Positions 47,117 through 58,400 of a stretch of 64,000 nt of DNA are shown here, in pieces. Position 1 is the first letter of the stretch; each line of letters opens with the position of its first letter. Below the pieces are notes generated by a model that had not been told where the DNA came from, did no database searches, and saw only the letters and a program-made list of their open reading frames with translations. This DNA comes from Giardia muris (lineage: Eukaryota > Fornicata > Diplomonadida > Hexamitidae). The position numbers and the translations under genes were made by a program. Where the stretch lies: the NCBI GenBank assembly GCA_006247105.1, contig CM016925.1:620001-684000 (forward strand). The letters are read 5' to 3'.

Positions 47117-49480
47117 ATGTCTGGTGTCTTCGGACGCGAACAATATGAAGGAGAAGAGGATCTTGATGGGTCTCGCGGGCATGATGACATCGAAGATGTG
47201 CAGGTCGTGCGCGTGACGGTCCATCGAGGACAGCTCTTCACCCCGAATCCCGATGCTCCAGAGACGGTGATTCTAACCCCTACTCCAACTCAAATCCTTT
47301 ACTCACAGAAGCCACGAGTCTTCTCCCAGGACTCGACTGAGGCATCCATCGTCAAGCGACGGAATGGAGAATACGCCGCTTGCTGCTCCAGGTACGAGGA
47401 CCCTACGACGACTGACTCCGTAGGGATCCAAACGATTACAATGATCCAGAAGGCCAAAATCACGACGACCGCGCTCCTCTCGTATACGGACTGCGCGGTT
47501 GACGTCGCCTTCGCGGAGATGTTCCACGAGGCTCAAGGAATGGAAGACGATACACTCCAATTACAACAGTCATTAGCCGTACAGGATGAGAAGGATGATG
47601 ACTTCAACTCTGCTGGAGGACGAGACCATGGACGAAAGCCTGCTAACACTGATGATGATCGAGTGTCTGATGCCGGGACTGTCTATACCACAGATGAGCA
47701 GCTATCAGATGTTGGAACGGCATATACCGCCACGACCCAAGAGACTGCAACAAACTCAATTCAGTCTTCCGTCCATAGCGAACGCGTGGCTAATACCTCT
47801 CATAAGGCCAGACAGAAGAAGATTACTCAAGTAACAGATAAGCTTTTCGCAGACTCGGGCTTCAAGAAGATGATGCTCCTAGCAGAGTTACTTTGCCTTC
47901 AGTTCCCGTTATACCCATGGATTTCATTATATCGCGCTGCGGATATCGTCTACAACCCGTCGACCAACTACGCGGCACGGCTACGGGCCGAGTTCATGAT
48001 GGAACCGGAACCGGATGAAGGAGCTTCAGGGATTGAGGCGACTGCACTCAGTAGGCTACGGGATAAAGGACGACAGGGCGGTGATGGGGTGGCTGGTGAT
48101 GAGACTGAGGCCATGGGTGGCACTAGTTCCACCCTTGGTGTCAAGCACCTTTGGACATATCGTACCCCGATCCTTAAAGGGATGTCGGCCGTGTGCTGCG
48201 AGTTCTGTCCCGTCGACGAGCGCCTTCTTGTCGTCGGGTACGCGGGGCTTGGGCTCGACGAGAGTTATGGAGCCATCGCCACTTGGATGCCCGAGAACCC
48301 GTTCCATCCGATGCGGGTTATTTACACTCGTCGAGAGATCACGGCCGTCGTCTGGTATCCCCTTGGGACGTCGATCGTAGCTGCCGGCTTCACAGACGGT
48401 TCCGTGAGCGTCTACGATTTGCGTGAGGACGTTGCGCAAATGGATAGTGCGGGATTCACTATCCCGCTCCTTACATCAACAAATAAGAATGGGAAGCACA
48501 CGTCACGTGTCTGGGATGTTCTTTGGGCGAATAGTAATGCTGGGGCGAATGCAGGACTTGCCGGAGATGATGAGATCGAACAGGGTTCTGGAATTCCAGA
48601 CTATGATTTGTTGATCTCCGCCGCCGCCGATGGACGGATAGTTGAGCGGTCACTTAAACGAAGCTTCGAGTACCAGGACATTCTGACGTTATCTTCGGTT
48701 GGGTGTCATCCTGTAGCGGCGAAGACCGATACCAAGACAAAGCCGGACACTCGGATGACGATAGTCCGGAAACTGAGCTCAGCACTCAGTTGTTGCTTCC
48801 TTTCAGATGGCCTGACGTACTTGGTCGCGGGAGATGATGGAGTCATTAGGAAGGCCTCACGAGCCTACAACGAGCAGACTCTCATGGGCTTCTCGGGCCA
48901 TCGGTCGTCGATCTATAAGGTAAGAGCGAATCCGTCAGCGCCAAATATCTTCTTGTCAGCCTCTGCAGATCGTACGGTCAAGTTATGGCAAGCAGACATT
49001 TCAACCTCTCTTCTGACGCTCAAGTCCGCATCAGATGACCATATCTACGCAGCAGAATGGTGTCCTTTCCGGTCGACTTGTATGATCATGGGGACACGCG
49101 CGGGTGCAGTGGAGATCTGGGACATCTCGGATACCTCTGTTACCCCTGTCCTTCAGCTCCCCCCAATCATCATCGCCGACAAGAATCAACAGAAGGAAGA
49201 AGAGGAGACCACTGAAACCGACACAGATTCTAATGATGACGTCCAGTTGACCTCGGATGACGTACATGCCCTTCCGGTCCGGGCCATTGCTTGCAATCGG
49301 CACGTTCCAGTATTCGCCGTCTGCTATGAGTCGGGTGAAGTGTATGTCTACCGACTGACCGGGATCGAGGACGGTTACATGCTAAGCAAAATTGACCCCT
49401 CAGGGTTCCAGGAGGTGGAGTCCGCACGGATTGAGACCATTCTGGAGCACCATGAGGAGAGTGAGACGGCTGCGGGGTAA
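47117..49480 (+). CDS. axonemal dynein intermediate chain (DNAI1/IC1-like)
   Basis: A 787-residue WD-repeat subunit at the base of outer dynein arms. The N-terminal third is charged and disordered. The WD propeller spans about 340-770: FCPVDERLLVVGYA and TSIVAAGFTDGSVSVYDLR (like the DNAI1 pattern FAVGY...GNVAIYNL), LISAAADGRIVERSL, FLSASADRTVKLW near 620, GTRAGAVEIWDIS, and a last strand VPVFAVCYESGEVYVYRL. The ATG at 47,117 is used; the frame further upstream is antisense to the MutL gene. The next gene starts 3 bp after its stop. With the dynein heavy chain at 15.8-23 kb it is a second outer-arm component in this window. Confidence 0.83.
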   Translation: MSGVFGREQYEGEEDLDGSRGHDDIEDVQVVRVTVHRGQLFTPNPDAPETVILTPTPTQILYSQKPRVFSQDSTEASIVKRRNGEYAACCSRYEDPTTTDSVGIQTITMIQKAKITTTALLSYTDCAVDVAFAEMFHEAQGMEDDTLQLQQSLAVQDEKDDDFNSAGGRDHGRKPANTDDDRVSDAGTVYTTDEQLSDVGTAYTATTQETATNSIQSSVHSERVANTSHKARQKKITQVTDKLFADSGFKKMMLLAELLCLQFPLYPWISLYRAADIVYNPSTNYAARLRAEFMMEPEPDEGASGIEATALSRLRDKGRQGGDGVAGDETEAMGGTSSTLGVKHLWTYRTPILKGMSAVCCEFCPVDERLLVVGYAGLGLDESYGAIATWMPENPFHPMRVIYTRREITAVVWYPLGTSIVAAGFTDGSVSVYDLREDVAQMDSAGFTIPLLTSTNKNGKHTSRVWDVLWANSNAGANAGLAGDDEIEQGSGIPDYDLLISAAADGRIVERSLKRSFEYQDILTLSSVGCHPVAAKTDTKTKPDTRMTIVRKLSSALSCCFLSDGLTYLVAGDDGVIRKASRAYNEQTLMGFSGHRSSIYKVRANPSAPNIFLSASADRTVKLWQADISTSLLTLKSASDDHIYAAEWCPFRSTCMIMGTRAGAVEIWDISDTSVTPVLQLPPIIIADKNQQKEEEETTETDTDSNDDVQLTSDDVHALPVRAIACNRHVPVFAVCYESGEVYVYRLTGIEDGYMLSKIDPSGFQEVESARIETILEHHEESETAAG

Positions 49481-49483
49481 AAA

Positions 49484-50326
49484 ATGTCGGACCTCTCGGA
49501 TAGTGGTGACCTGCAACCCGACGACATCGAGTACACAGAGGAGTACATCATAGAGCCGATCAATCGGTACAGAAGCGCGCAAACTGATGGGATGCGAAGT
49601 CAGATGGCCGATTTGATTTCTGTCCGTATCATCACGCTTCTTCTTGTAGCCTACCATTATGACATCGATGGTGGGTCAAATATCACGGAACTCTGGCACG
49701 ACGACATCCGTAAGTTCAGCGGGACGTTACCCGAGGCCGAGCTTGAACAAGAACGGAAATATCTCTCGTATCTATTGAGTTCCGACCAATTCCGTTCTCA
49801 TACTACGCTCCCGGCGTTCCAGAAGCCTCTTGAGCTCCTCATTGACGCCAATAGACGCCTCGATCGCTTTCTAGATGGGGGTGGGTATCGTACATTCGTA
49901 CGATTCTTTGATCCAACTCAACGGAAACCTACTGCATTATCAAAGCATCCAGACCCACAGACATGTATTATCATCCTTGAACTTCTTAGCTTGATCCCAG
50001 AGAGGCTCATTACTCAGACAAAGGATAAGCTGTGCGAGTCATACCTTGGGATTTGGGTTAATTATGTAGCGAAGTACCCACAGGACTTGACACCCTCGCA
50101 AGGTTCAAGACGTAGGGCTGGAGACATCGTCGAGAAGTGGAAGCGGTGCGTCTTAGCCCAGGTCGACGTCCTTTATGATAGCGATAACCAAGAGAACGAA
50201 GAATTCGCGAACGATAACGACGCGAGGACTAGGGAGCTCTATCGGAATCGCTTCAATGCGATCCTCTTAAACGAGTGGGAGAATAAGGACAGCATGGCCG
50301 ATGAGCCCCCTCGCAAGGCAAAGTGA
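49484..50326 (+). CDS. IWS1/Spn1-like transcription elongation factor
   Basis: A 280-residue protein. Residues about 160-235 resemble the TFIIS N-terminal-domain fold of IWS1/Spn1: ILELLSLIPERL, then a helix with YLGIWVNYVAKYPQ (Spn1 has GLGKVVMFLSKSP) and IVEKWKRCVL (Spn1 LIEKWSRPI). IWS1 works with Spt6 on RNA polymerase II during elongation. The N-terminal part is acidic (SDLSDSGDLQPDD). The start ATG is three bases (AAA) after the preceding stop, so its 5' UTR must lie within the dynein gene. The stop overlaps AGTGAAT. Assignment by pattern; moderate certainty. Confidence 0.55.
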   Translation: MSDLSDSGDLQPDDIEYTEEYIIEPINRYRSAQTDGMRSQMADLISVRIITLLLVAYHYDIDGGSNITELWHDDIRKFSGTLPEAELEQERKYLSYLLSSDQFRSHTTLPAFQKPLELLIDANRRLDRFLDGGGYRTFVRFFDPTQRKPTALSKHPDPQTCIIILELLSLIPERLITQTKDKLCESYLGIWVNYVAKYPQDLTPSQGSRRRAGDIVEKWKRCVLAQVDVLYDSDNQENEEFANDNDARTRELYRNRFNAILLNEWENKDSMADEPPRKAK

Positions 50327-50328
50327 AT
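50322..50328 (+). terminator. polyadenylation signal AGTGAAT over the stop codon
   Basis: AAG-TGA-ATT at the end of the IWS1-like gene contains a perfect AGTRAAY match. Confidence 0.6.
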
Positions 50329-50371
50329 TGATTCCAATTCCCCGCTTATTTACTGGAACGAATTGATACTC

Positions 50372-51532
50372 ATGAGCGAGTCCATTGAGACATCACGCGA
50401 ATTGCAGAAGTACAAGAAGTTCGATGATATGGACCTGAAGAAGGAGCTGCTGTTCGGGATCTACTCCTACGGCTACACAGAGCCCTCGGCGATTCAGTCC
50501 TTAGGCATCGTCCCTATCATTTCCGGAAGCGATACCATCGCTCAAGCTCAATCCGGAACGGGGAAGACCGCGACCTTCTCGATCGCCCTCCTTCAGCGCA
50601 TCGATGTGGAAAAGCATGTCCCTCAGGCAATCATCCTCTCCCCTACTCGTGAACTTGCATTACAGACACTCAAGGTCGTCATGGGCATCGGTTCCCGCCT
50701 TAACGTCAAGGTCGCACAAGCCATTGGTGGCACTCAAGCAGATGAGGACCTCGCCACGATTCGTGACTGCCACCTGATTGTCGCGACCCCTGGACGCCTT
50801 CTTTCGCACATCCAGAAGAAGAACTTCTCCACAACCGAGATAGAGATGTTCGTCCTTGACGAGGCGGACGAGATGCTCTCGAGAGGCTTCACAGAGCAGG
50901 TTGTCGACATCCTCAAGTTTATGAAGACAGATATTCAGATCGTCCTCGTGTCTGCGACGCTCCCCGCGGAGATCCTGGACATGACGAACCAGTTCATGCG
51001 CGACCCCATCAAGATCCTCGTCAAGGAGTCCGAACTGACGTTAGATGGCATCCGCCAGTACAAGCTCGAGCTCCAGGAAGATTGGAAGGATGAGGTGCTG
51101 ATCGATATCTATCGGGTCCTATCCGTCCAGCAGGCGGTTATCTTTTGCAACTCCGTCGGAAAGGTCAAGAGCCTTGCAGAGAAGCTGAAGCTTGAGGGCC
51201 ATGAGGTCTCATGCATACACTCGGAGTTGGATCAGCCGGAGAGGAACAAGATCATGCAGGCGTTCCGTGGGGGTTCTGCTCGTATGCTGATTGCGACGAA
51301 CGTCCTTGCACGTGGGATTGACGTCCAGAACGTTTCCCTCGTCGTCAATTACGAGATTCCGAGGTCACCGGAGGTATACCTGCACCGTATCGGGCGTTCG
51401 GGGCGTTTCGGCCGCAAGGGCGTCGCCATCAACTTCGTCAGCGACCGTGAGAAGGCGTCGATGGACGAGATCACGAAGAAGTTCAACATCGTCCTGGAGG
51501 ACCTTCCCGAGGACCTGGCCTCTCTCTTCTAA
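50372..51532 (+). CDS. eIF4A-type DEAD-box RNA helicase
   Basis: A 386-residue ATP-dependent RNA helicase that unwinds mRNA leaders (eIF4A) or acts in the exon junction complex (eIF4A-III); the two cannot be separated by eye. All motifs are present: F-Q motif (GYTEPSAIQ), AQSGTGKT near residue 65, PTRELA, GG, TPGR, DEAD near 165, SAT near 196, ARGID near 310, HRIGRSGRFGR near 335. The length is family-typical and there is no extra domain. The ATG at 50,372 is used; an open extension starts only with TTG. The 3' end is 8 bp from the convergent neighbour's stop. Confidence 0.93.
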   Translation: MSESIETSRELQKYKKFDDMDLKKELLFGIYSYGYTEPSAIQSLGIVPIISGSDTIAQAQSGTGKTATFSIALLQRIDVEKHVPQAIILSPTRELALQTLKVVMGIGSRLNVKVAQAIGGTQADEDLATIRDCHLIVATPGRLLSHIQKKNFSTTEIEMFVLDEADEMLSRGFTEQVVDILKFMKTDIQIVLVSATLPAEILDMTNQFMRDPIKILVKESELTLDGIRQYKLELQEDWKDEVLIDIYRVLSVQQAVIFCNSVGKVKSLAEKLKLEGHEVSCIHSELDQPERNKIMQAFRGGSARMLIATNVLARGIDVQNVSLVVNYEIPRSPEVYLHRIGRSGRFGRKGVAINFVSDREKASMDEITKKFNIVLEDLPEDLASLF

Positions 51533-51540
51533 GCCACCTC

Positions 51541-52305
51541 TCACTCTGTGCTCGTCACGTTCGCCGACCGCGTCTCTAGTTCCTTAAGAGAGGCCCGTAG
51601 CCAAGCTATGCGGTTGGTCCGAAGCTCGTGATGCATGTCGGACCTGATGGTTCCACGCTCTTGGAGTGAAAGGATTGCTAGTTCCTTGGCGTACTTCTCT
51701 CGTAGTCGGCGTACTCTGGCGGCTTCTGAGGCTAATAAGTTAACCCTGTGTGGAAGGGGGAGATGAGGTAGGGGAGATGAAGCATCTGTTGACGTCGTAG
51801 CATCTTGCTGTTGAGTTACGCACTCAATGGATCTATCTTCTGTTGGTTGTGAAAGCTCGGTAATATGTAAAGTTGTATTAATGTCGGAGTGTTGTAGGCT
51901 GAGGTCCAGGGAATGAATGATGGACTGGGCCTTAGAAAGGCTGGAGGTGGACGTTAAATTGTCGGTAGGTATAGCTTGTTCGCATAATTGTCGGATTCTT
52001 TCGGGAGTAATAGTAATTGAGGTGTTGAGATCATATGTATCAAGGGTAAGAGAGGAGAAGGGTAAAGAGGTATCCTCAGCTGGCTCATCCAGAAGGCCTT
52101 CAATCGAGTTCATGACGATGGTGGTACTCTCTTGAAGCTTTGTAAGAGAATCATGAGCAAACCTTTCGAGATCCGATAAAAGATCTAAAGGTAAACTTGG
52201 TGAGTTGCTAAAGTCACAGATGAATCCTTCTCGTCTATACCAACTTGAGGAGACATCCCCCATCGTCAGAAGTTTTTCATATGATTTACTCAGAAACATG
52301 GGCAT
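51541..52305 (-). CDS. unknown protein with C-terminal helix
   Basis: 254 residues from the ATG at 52,305 (52,299 or 52,263 are also possible; the longer frame begins with GTG). The middle is Ser/Thr/Leu-rich; residues about 190-250 form a charged, probably coiled helix (AARVRRLREKYAKELAILSLQE). No family recognised. It lies between eIF4A (convergent) and the giant BEACH gene on the same strand, 152 bp downstream of that gene's stop. Confidence 0.55.
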   Translation of the reverse strand: MPMFLSKSYEKLLTMGDVSSSWYRREGFICDFSNSPSLPLDLLSDLERFAHDSLTKLQESTTIVMNSIEGLLDEPAEDTSLPFSSLTLDTYDLNTSITITPERIRQLCEQAIPTDNLTSTSSLSKAQSIIHSLDLSLQHSDINTTLHITELSQPTEDRSIECVTQQQDATTSTDASSPLPHLPLPHRVNLLASEAARVRRLREKYAKELAILSLQERGTIRSDMHHELRTNRIAWLRASLKELETRSANVTSTE

Positions 52306-52457
52306 CAACCAATCACATAGGACACAAACCCCTCTTTTTACCAATGACACCGCCTTCTATTCCTCTAACCTTTCATATCCATCTCGCCTTTTTTCCTCTT
52401 CTCTTGAAAGAAGTCCCCATAATGAAAAGGAATGAGGATACTCATCTCAGTATCGTT

Positions 52458-55400
52458 TCAGTCCCCCTTGTTAGCCACCTTCGCTTGACACTCCTTACAG
52501 ATCTTCATATGGGCTGGTGTGGGATATGCCTGATATGGCGCATAAATATCAGTCATTGGTGCGTGTTCTGGACAGAAGTGATTAGCACATATAACGCAGT
52601 AATGACTAGCATCGGGTCTGGAACAAGTCAAACAGGAGTGACGCGGATGCCTTGGTTGAGGCCCCTCATAGATTGGAGAGTCGATGATGAAGGGGGATAA
52701 GGATAGTGCGTATCTATCATTAAAGAGAAGGGAGGTGTGCTTCGGATCAAGTTTGATGCTATGAATCGTTTGTGTTGTAGCGCATTGCAATTCTATCAGT
52801 AGGGTTGGTCTCAGAACCATCACGTTACGTTTTCTGAAGTATCTAGTATGGGAGATCGCATCTTGAACGGTTGGCCGTGTTGCTTGCGGCATGCAAAGAA
52901 GGCTTTCTAGACGTCCAGGCTCACCATCGACGGTGACATTGCTAGTGATTTGGACGCGAACAACATCGGTTATTCGCGTGGGATCCAGGGTATAGATGAA
53001 GATCCTTCCACCGATACTCCCAAGTACTAAGTATTCGTGTGAGATCGCAAGCATCGCCGTCAACGGAGAAGGCGCGACGATGAAATACAGCAAAGCCCCA
53101 CTGAGAGTCCAACAAGCTACGGTGTTATTCTCTCCTATCCAAATACGCCCGCCAAGGTCACAGACTTGTGTACAAGTCGCAGAGTGAGGCCCCCGCGGTG
53201 TGATGATCCTATGAACCAACGTCATTGGCTCTCCGGTCTGTATGTTATATAAAATATGTCGAGTAACTGATTGCTCATCACGCCTCTCGAGGTATGAGAC
53301 CAACAGGACCCCATGATCCGTCGATCCCGTTACCGTTATGATCTGACCAGGAACCTCCAGTTGAATCGCTTCCGGTTCGGGCTTGAGTCGAATAAGGTAA
53401 CAGGACTCGTCTGATAGAACGACAACAAACATCATGCATAATGGATAAATCGCAGTAATAGTCAAGTAGTGCCTGGCATTGCGAACGCATAGGCGAATGA
53501 CGTCAATCGAGCGGCAGACGGCATACTTCTGATCATAGATGGCCACGTACCTCCTCTCTTGCAACAGAACTAACAGAGAAGTGGGCGAAAGGACATAAAG
53601 GCCCTTTAAGGGATCCACTCGATCACCAGGACTTGGGTCACTTCCATGAGCCTTCGAAAGAAGATAACATGGGACCGCAAAGATACGACGTGAAACGCAT
53701 GCAGTGGCCACGTATTCCTCCTCTCCCCTGTACTTGATGCTCACAAAGTCTCCTACTCGCGCTACTCGAAGAAGATCCGTCAATGACTCGAAATAATCAT
53801 AGATCCTAACCTTTCTAGAAGTTTGACCTACAAAGTCATCTCCCCTTGCCCGCAGTTTCTCCACAAACGATTGTAATGTTGAGGTTGGGAAGAGCACGTT
53901 TTCGGACCCAGTGCCAAAGCCTTTTAGCTGCGAATACGTACTGACACGCGTGGTAAGGTTTGCGATGCAGTCCAGGACGACAGAGTCATGCTCAGTTAAC
54001 CAATAAAACAGGTTGAAGTGTTCAAAGCTTTGTCGTAGATCTCCAAAGACCAACCGTAACCAATCAAGAGGGTCTGCACGCTCAAGGTCAAAACGATACA
54101 ACAAAGATGCTAGCATCACATGAAGGTATGTATCTAGAACTGAGGCTGCAATATGACAACGATCGGCGTTATAAGTGGAGCAGACGACGTCCTCTATCGC
54201 CACCCCATTGCTACAGATCCCAAAGTCATGTTGGGATTCGTTGATTAATGCATTTGGTGAGTGAACAATATCAGGAATGAACTCACGGCAGTCTGCAAGG
54301 ACATGTTCCGCCACACCTCGCCAGGTCTCTTCTAAATTACTAAAGATACGGTCTGGAACGTCAAACCTTCCTCCGTGAAGATAGAGGGTGGAAGAGGTGA
54401 AGGGCTGCATTCGTAAAAGCATTCCAACGACAAGTCCTGGTGCAGAAAAGAAGCTTCCGGCTAGGAACGGTGTGGAGGCCGTTTCATCATATCGTTCCAA
54501 ATACTTGTCGTGTTTGGCTTGAGTCTGATCAATAATAGCCTTAGAAAGGGTTCGGTTTTGCATCCATGGGAGAACTGGGTACATTGAGAAGTCCGAAGAG
54601 CGTCTTCCAGCCAGCGCATTCATGGACATGATAAGACCAAATGAGCTAAGCTTCCCCACATAGAACAACACGATTGGTGTGACCTCATTTGCGAAGTCCG
54701 ACCATTCCTCAGTCTTATGCCCTTTGAATGCTTCAGTAAAGGACGAGGTCGCACGTTCCTCCGCATGGTACGTCTTAAGTAACTGAGAGGTGAAATAGGT
54801 GGATTTGGAGTAGCTTACGACTTGCCGATCAGTTTCCCGTAGATGTGTCACGGACTCACGTATAAGATCGATGATATCGCAGATCTGCATGTTCAAGACC
54901 TGGACCACGTTCGCAAAGGAGTCCATATAGGCGGACTTCATGGCGTTAATCCGTTGAGGAAGTATGAACTCATAAGGGTGCGCATATAACCCCTGTTCGA
55001 GCGTGAGTAGGCTCGGGTCTGTGGTCACGCTCGTCGTCGTGAATGCTTTCAGCGTCGATTGCCAACGACTGAGGTAATGCTCAAATGTCTTCTCGCTCGG
55101 TAGAATCAGTTCTGGATGTTGAGGTAATGATGCCAAAGAAAGGACAATGTGACTGGCCGACAGGACAGCAGAACCTTGGATGGCAAGCCGCGCGGTCATA
55201 AAGCGCTCTAACGATTTTGGGGTGAAGCCGTTTCGGCATTCTTCTTGCACAAGAGTCATGAATGCATCATCGTCCCGGTAATATAGAAGACGCATGGACG
55301 CAGACGAGATGTGGTCCAGAATTTCGTAACTGAACACAGATTTCGATGACATGGCAATATCCAAGCAGGTTGGTCTCCTCGCAACATTTCGCCACACAAC

Positions 55401-58400
55401 CGCCTCAATATCGGTGAAGCTATGCTTTACGATGGAGAAAAGGTCAAGGATGCGGTTCTCATCCCAACCATCGGTGACGGCATGAAGACGCTCAGGGTCG
55501 GCGATGCAACTCTGCTCCAAAGAAGCTTGTACTGTATGGGACTCGGGGATGTGAACGATTGGACGTATCCGATACTCCGAGAATGGACGGTTATGAAGAT
55601 AACAGGAATGTTCAGTAATCTGGGTCAAGAGGCGTCTAAGAGGCGTTTCGGGGGCGGGTTTTATTGGTGTAGTGTCACTCTCTGGAGTCTTTGTAATACT
55701 AGCAAGAGAACGAACGAGGCCACGCAAAGACGATAATAGTTTCGACTCACCCTTTTCTGGTACCACCGATGTAGCCTCCTCCTGTACGGATGGAAGGGTG
55801 AAGGTGTGTCCCCGTACCATGTATGTTGTTTCCGACGCCAAAATACGCCATCCCGGCAAAAAGTAGACGTCACGTGTTGAGAAAATGAGAGTTCCTTCGC
55901 AGGGAACCAACATACTTGTCGTCTGACTCACCAATGCGCTAGCAAGCAGACGGTCATCAGGTGGAAGCACATCACCCAGTCTTATTGAGCCATGGATCGT
56001 CAAAGCTCTTCGAATCAACTCTTTAAAGTGTTGATAGATAAAGGACAGTACGAGTCCAGTAGGTATATTGTCATTAAAGCTGGTAGTTGGAACCATCAAG
56101 CTACGGATATGTAATGGAAGTTCAAAATTGGCTTGGACGTATCCAGCAGTTCTATGAAGCGCGCCGCCAAAGTAGAAGAGTCTTTGAAGCTCCTTTGAAA
56201 TGTGCAAGTAGGAACGGATATCAGGAACGCGAGAGAAGAGTGGCAACGAGGGCCGTCTGACCAAGGTGGTGAGTCTATTCCTTGATGAGGCACAAGCACC
56301 CGAGTGTGACGATTGAGCTGCAAGACTGACACATGCACTGAAGGCCATCGACTCAGAGCATAGGCTAGCAAAGCCATACAGGTACGTCTCCGCATGCACC
56401 AAACGAGTGAAACGGTAGGTCTGCAACGTCGACTGGATGATGCAATCGGCCTTACGATAATTAGTCAGGATCTCGTGCAGGGCATCCGAGTTGTCCTCGG
56501 GGCCATAGATCGTCGTCATGAGCGTCGAGATGCATTGTATATTCCCTAGCTTCAGGACCGCACCTAGGACGTAGAAAAAGAGGTTTGTGTCAACAGGGAG
56601 CGCACGTCGGATGAAACGCCCGGCGGAGCCGCAAAGACTTGCCGATTCGATGCACACACGGATCAGAAGGTTGACCAGGTTCTGCGCCACCTTGAACCGA
56701 CTGAAGTTAAACGACCATCCGAAACACTCTAGCAATGCGGAACGTCCTTTTTGCGGTGAGGTATTGGAAGGAGAGCATTCACCCTCTGAATCTCCTACCA
56801 ATGGCTGCGTAGTCACAAAGTCCAGCATTGCAGAGTAACTCTTGTACAACTGGAGCCGTGCATTATATCGAGGAGGCCTTCCGCTGAGATAAATGCCACA
56901 GACCGCACAGATGCTCTTATCCACCTCCAGCATGCCCAACAGAGCATCCAACGTATGATTATGACGAGTAGGTGGCCCAAGAGAGCCCTTGACGGCGTCC
57001 CGAACGAGGTCGAGCGAAAGGATCTCAGCCAAGAGTGAATTATAACGCTCTGCTAGAAGAGTCTCCTGAGCTAGAGCATGAATGGATAAGTACAGCGTCA
57101 GCATAACGAGAAGGACGTCCGGGGTGTCCAGTGTCCGGACGATCGAGGCAAGGACACGTATAATTGCAAGGAAAGCGGCTGCAAAGAGACGGTGACAGGC
57201 CTCCAAAAGGGTCTCAGTAGATTCTTCTGTCCCCGTTGCGTCCCACAAGCGTGCCACAAGGCGTGTCACAGCACTAAACACGGTGTCGAAAAAGCTCCCG
57301 GCGTTATTAAGCTTACTCTGAAGCGTGTCGACAATGAATGCGTGCACATCTCGGATAGCCTGATCATATGCACACACGTTCTCATCATGGGTCGCAACTG
57401 CGATTGACTGCGTGATCGGAAGGTAATGTAGGTTACTATGCTCCTCAGGACGTGTTCCAACAAAACATGAGCATAGGAAGGTCAAAAACTCCATACCCTG
57501 CAAAAGTGCTGGTGTTGGACACTCAGACGTGCAGTTGAGTAGTCCGAAGGAGCAATGCTCTGTTAACAGTAGAGAGATGAAGATCGATACTGTCGCACTC
57601 GCCCTGCTTACGGAATCTCCCATCACGTGCTTGAGTGCTAGGAATGCTAGTGAGCGCATTACTTTAACGTCTGTCGCAGCCACGCTCAAAGGCCACAATT
57701 CGGAGTCGTCCGAAACCTTACGAATTTCATCTGTAATGCCGAGTCCCGTAAGGACGTTGTAGCACGATGCGTGTAGGTGCGCTGCGACGCTAATGAGACG
57801 GCTTCCTCGGGCGTAAAATTGGTCTGTTGGATCTCCACTTTTCTCTCCACGCTGGATGTGACCTAGTTCCAGGTAGAACTTCCTTCGTAGCTCCGAGGAC
57901 GCAATCACGTGGTAACACACCTGCAGGGTGTGATCAAACTCCTGAATATTACGATAAACGGAGAACTCCTCGGGCGAGGCCATCTCAACGAAGCATCGCC
58001 CCTCCGAAAGGATTCGCCGCCCCTCGACAACTATTTCTCCGACAGTGAACGAAGGCTGAAGAAGGAACTGAGCGGGAGCCAGCATACTTGTTAAATCACC
58101 GACACAATATTTGAACGTCTCCGCACTTAAACAACCAGTCAATAAAGAAGTCAATGGATGAACAAGACAATCAAACGTCCGAGGAAGAGGCGCAACCGCC
58201 GTATAGGTGAGTGATTGAAGGCACCGTGTCGTTGGGATCAGAATGCTCAGGGCCTGCATACATACAACAGATGGTGTTGCCTCAACGCTCTCGAAGGTAA
58301 AGGACATGGCATTCTTCGGTGAAAAGAGCCGGAGCGCCGTCTTTGGGGTGTAGAATATGTATATCGCCAAGAGACTCAGCAATGAGCTCAGAAAAGCATC

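Noticed and set aside
47295..47306. TCCTTTACTCAC, another 11-of-12 match to the same motif
   Set aside because: It lies in frame inside the dynein intermediate chain gene and simply codes for ILYSQ; no sign of an RNA gene around it.
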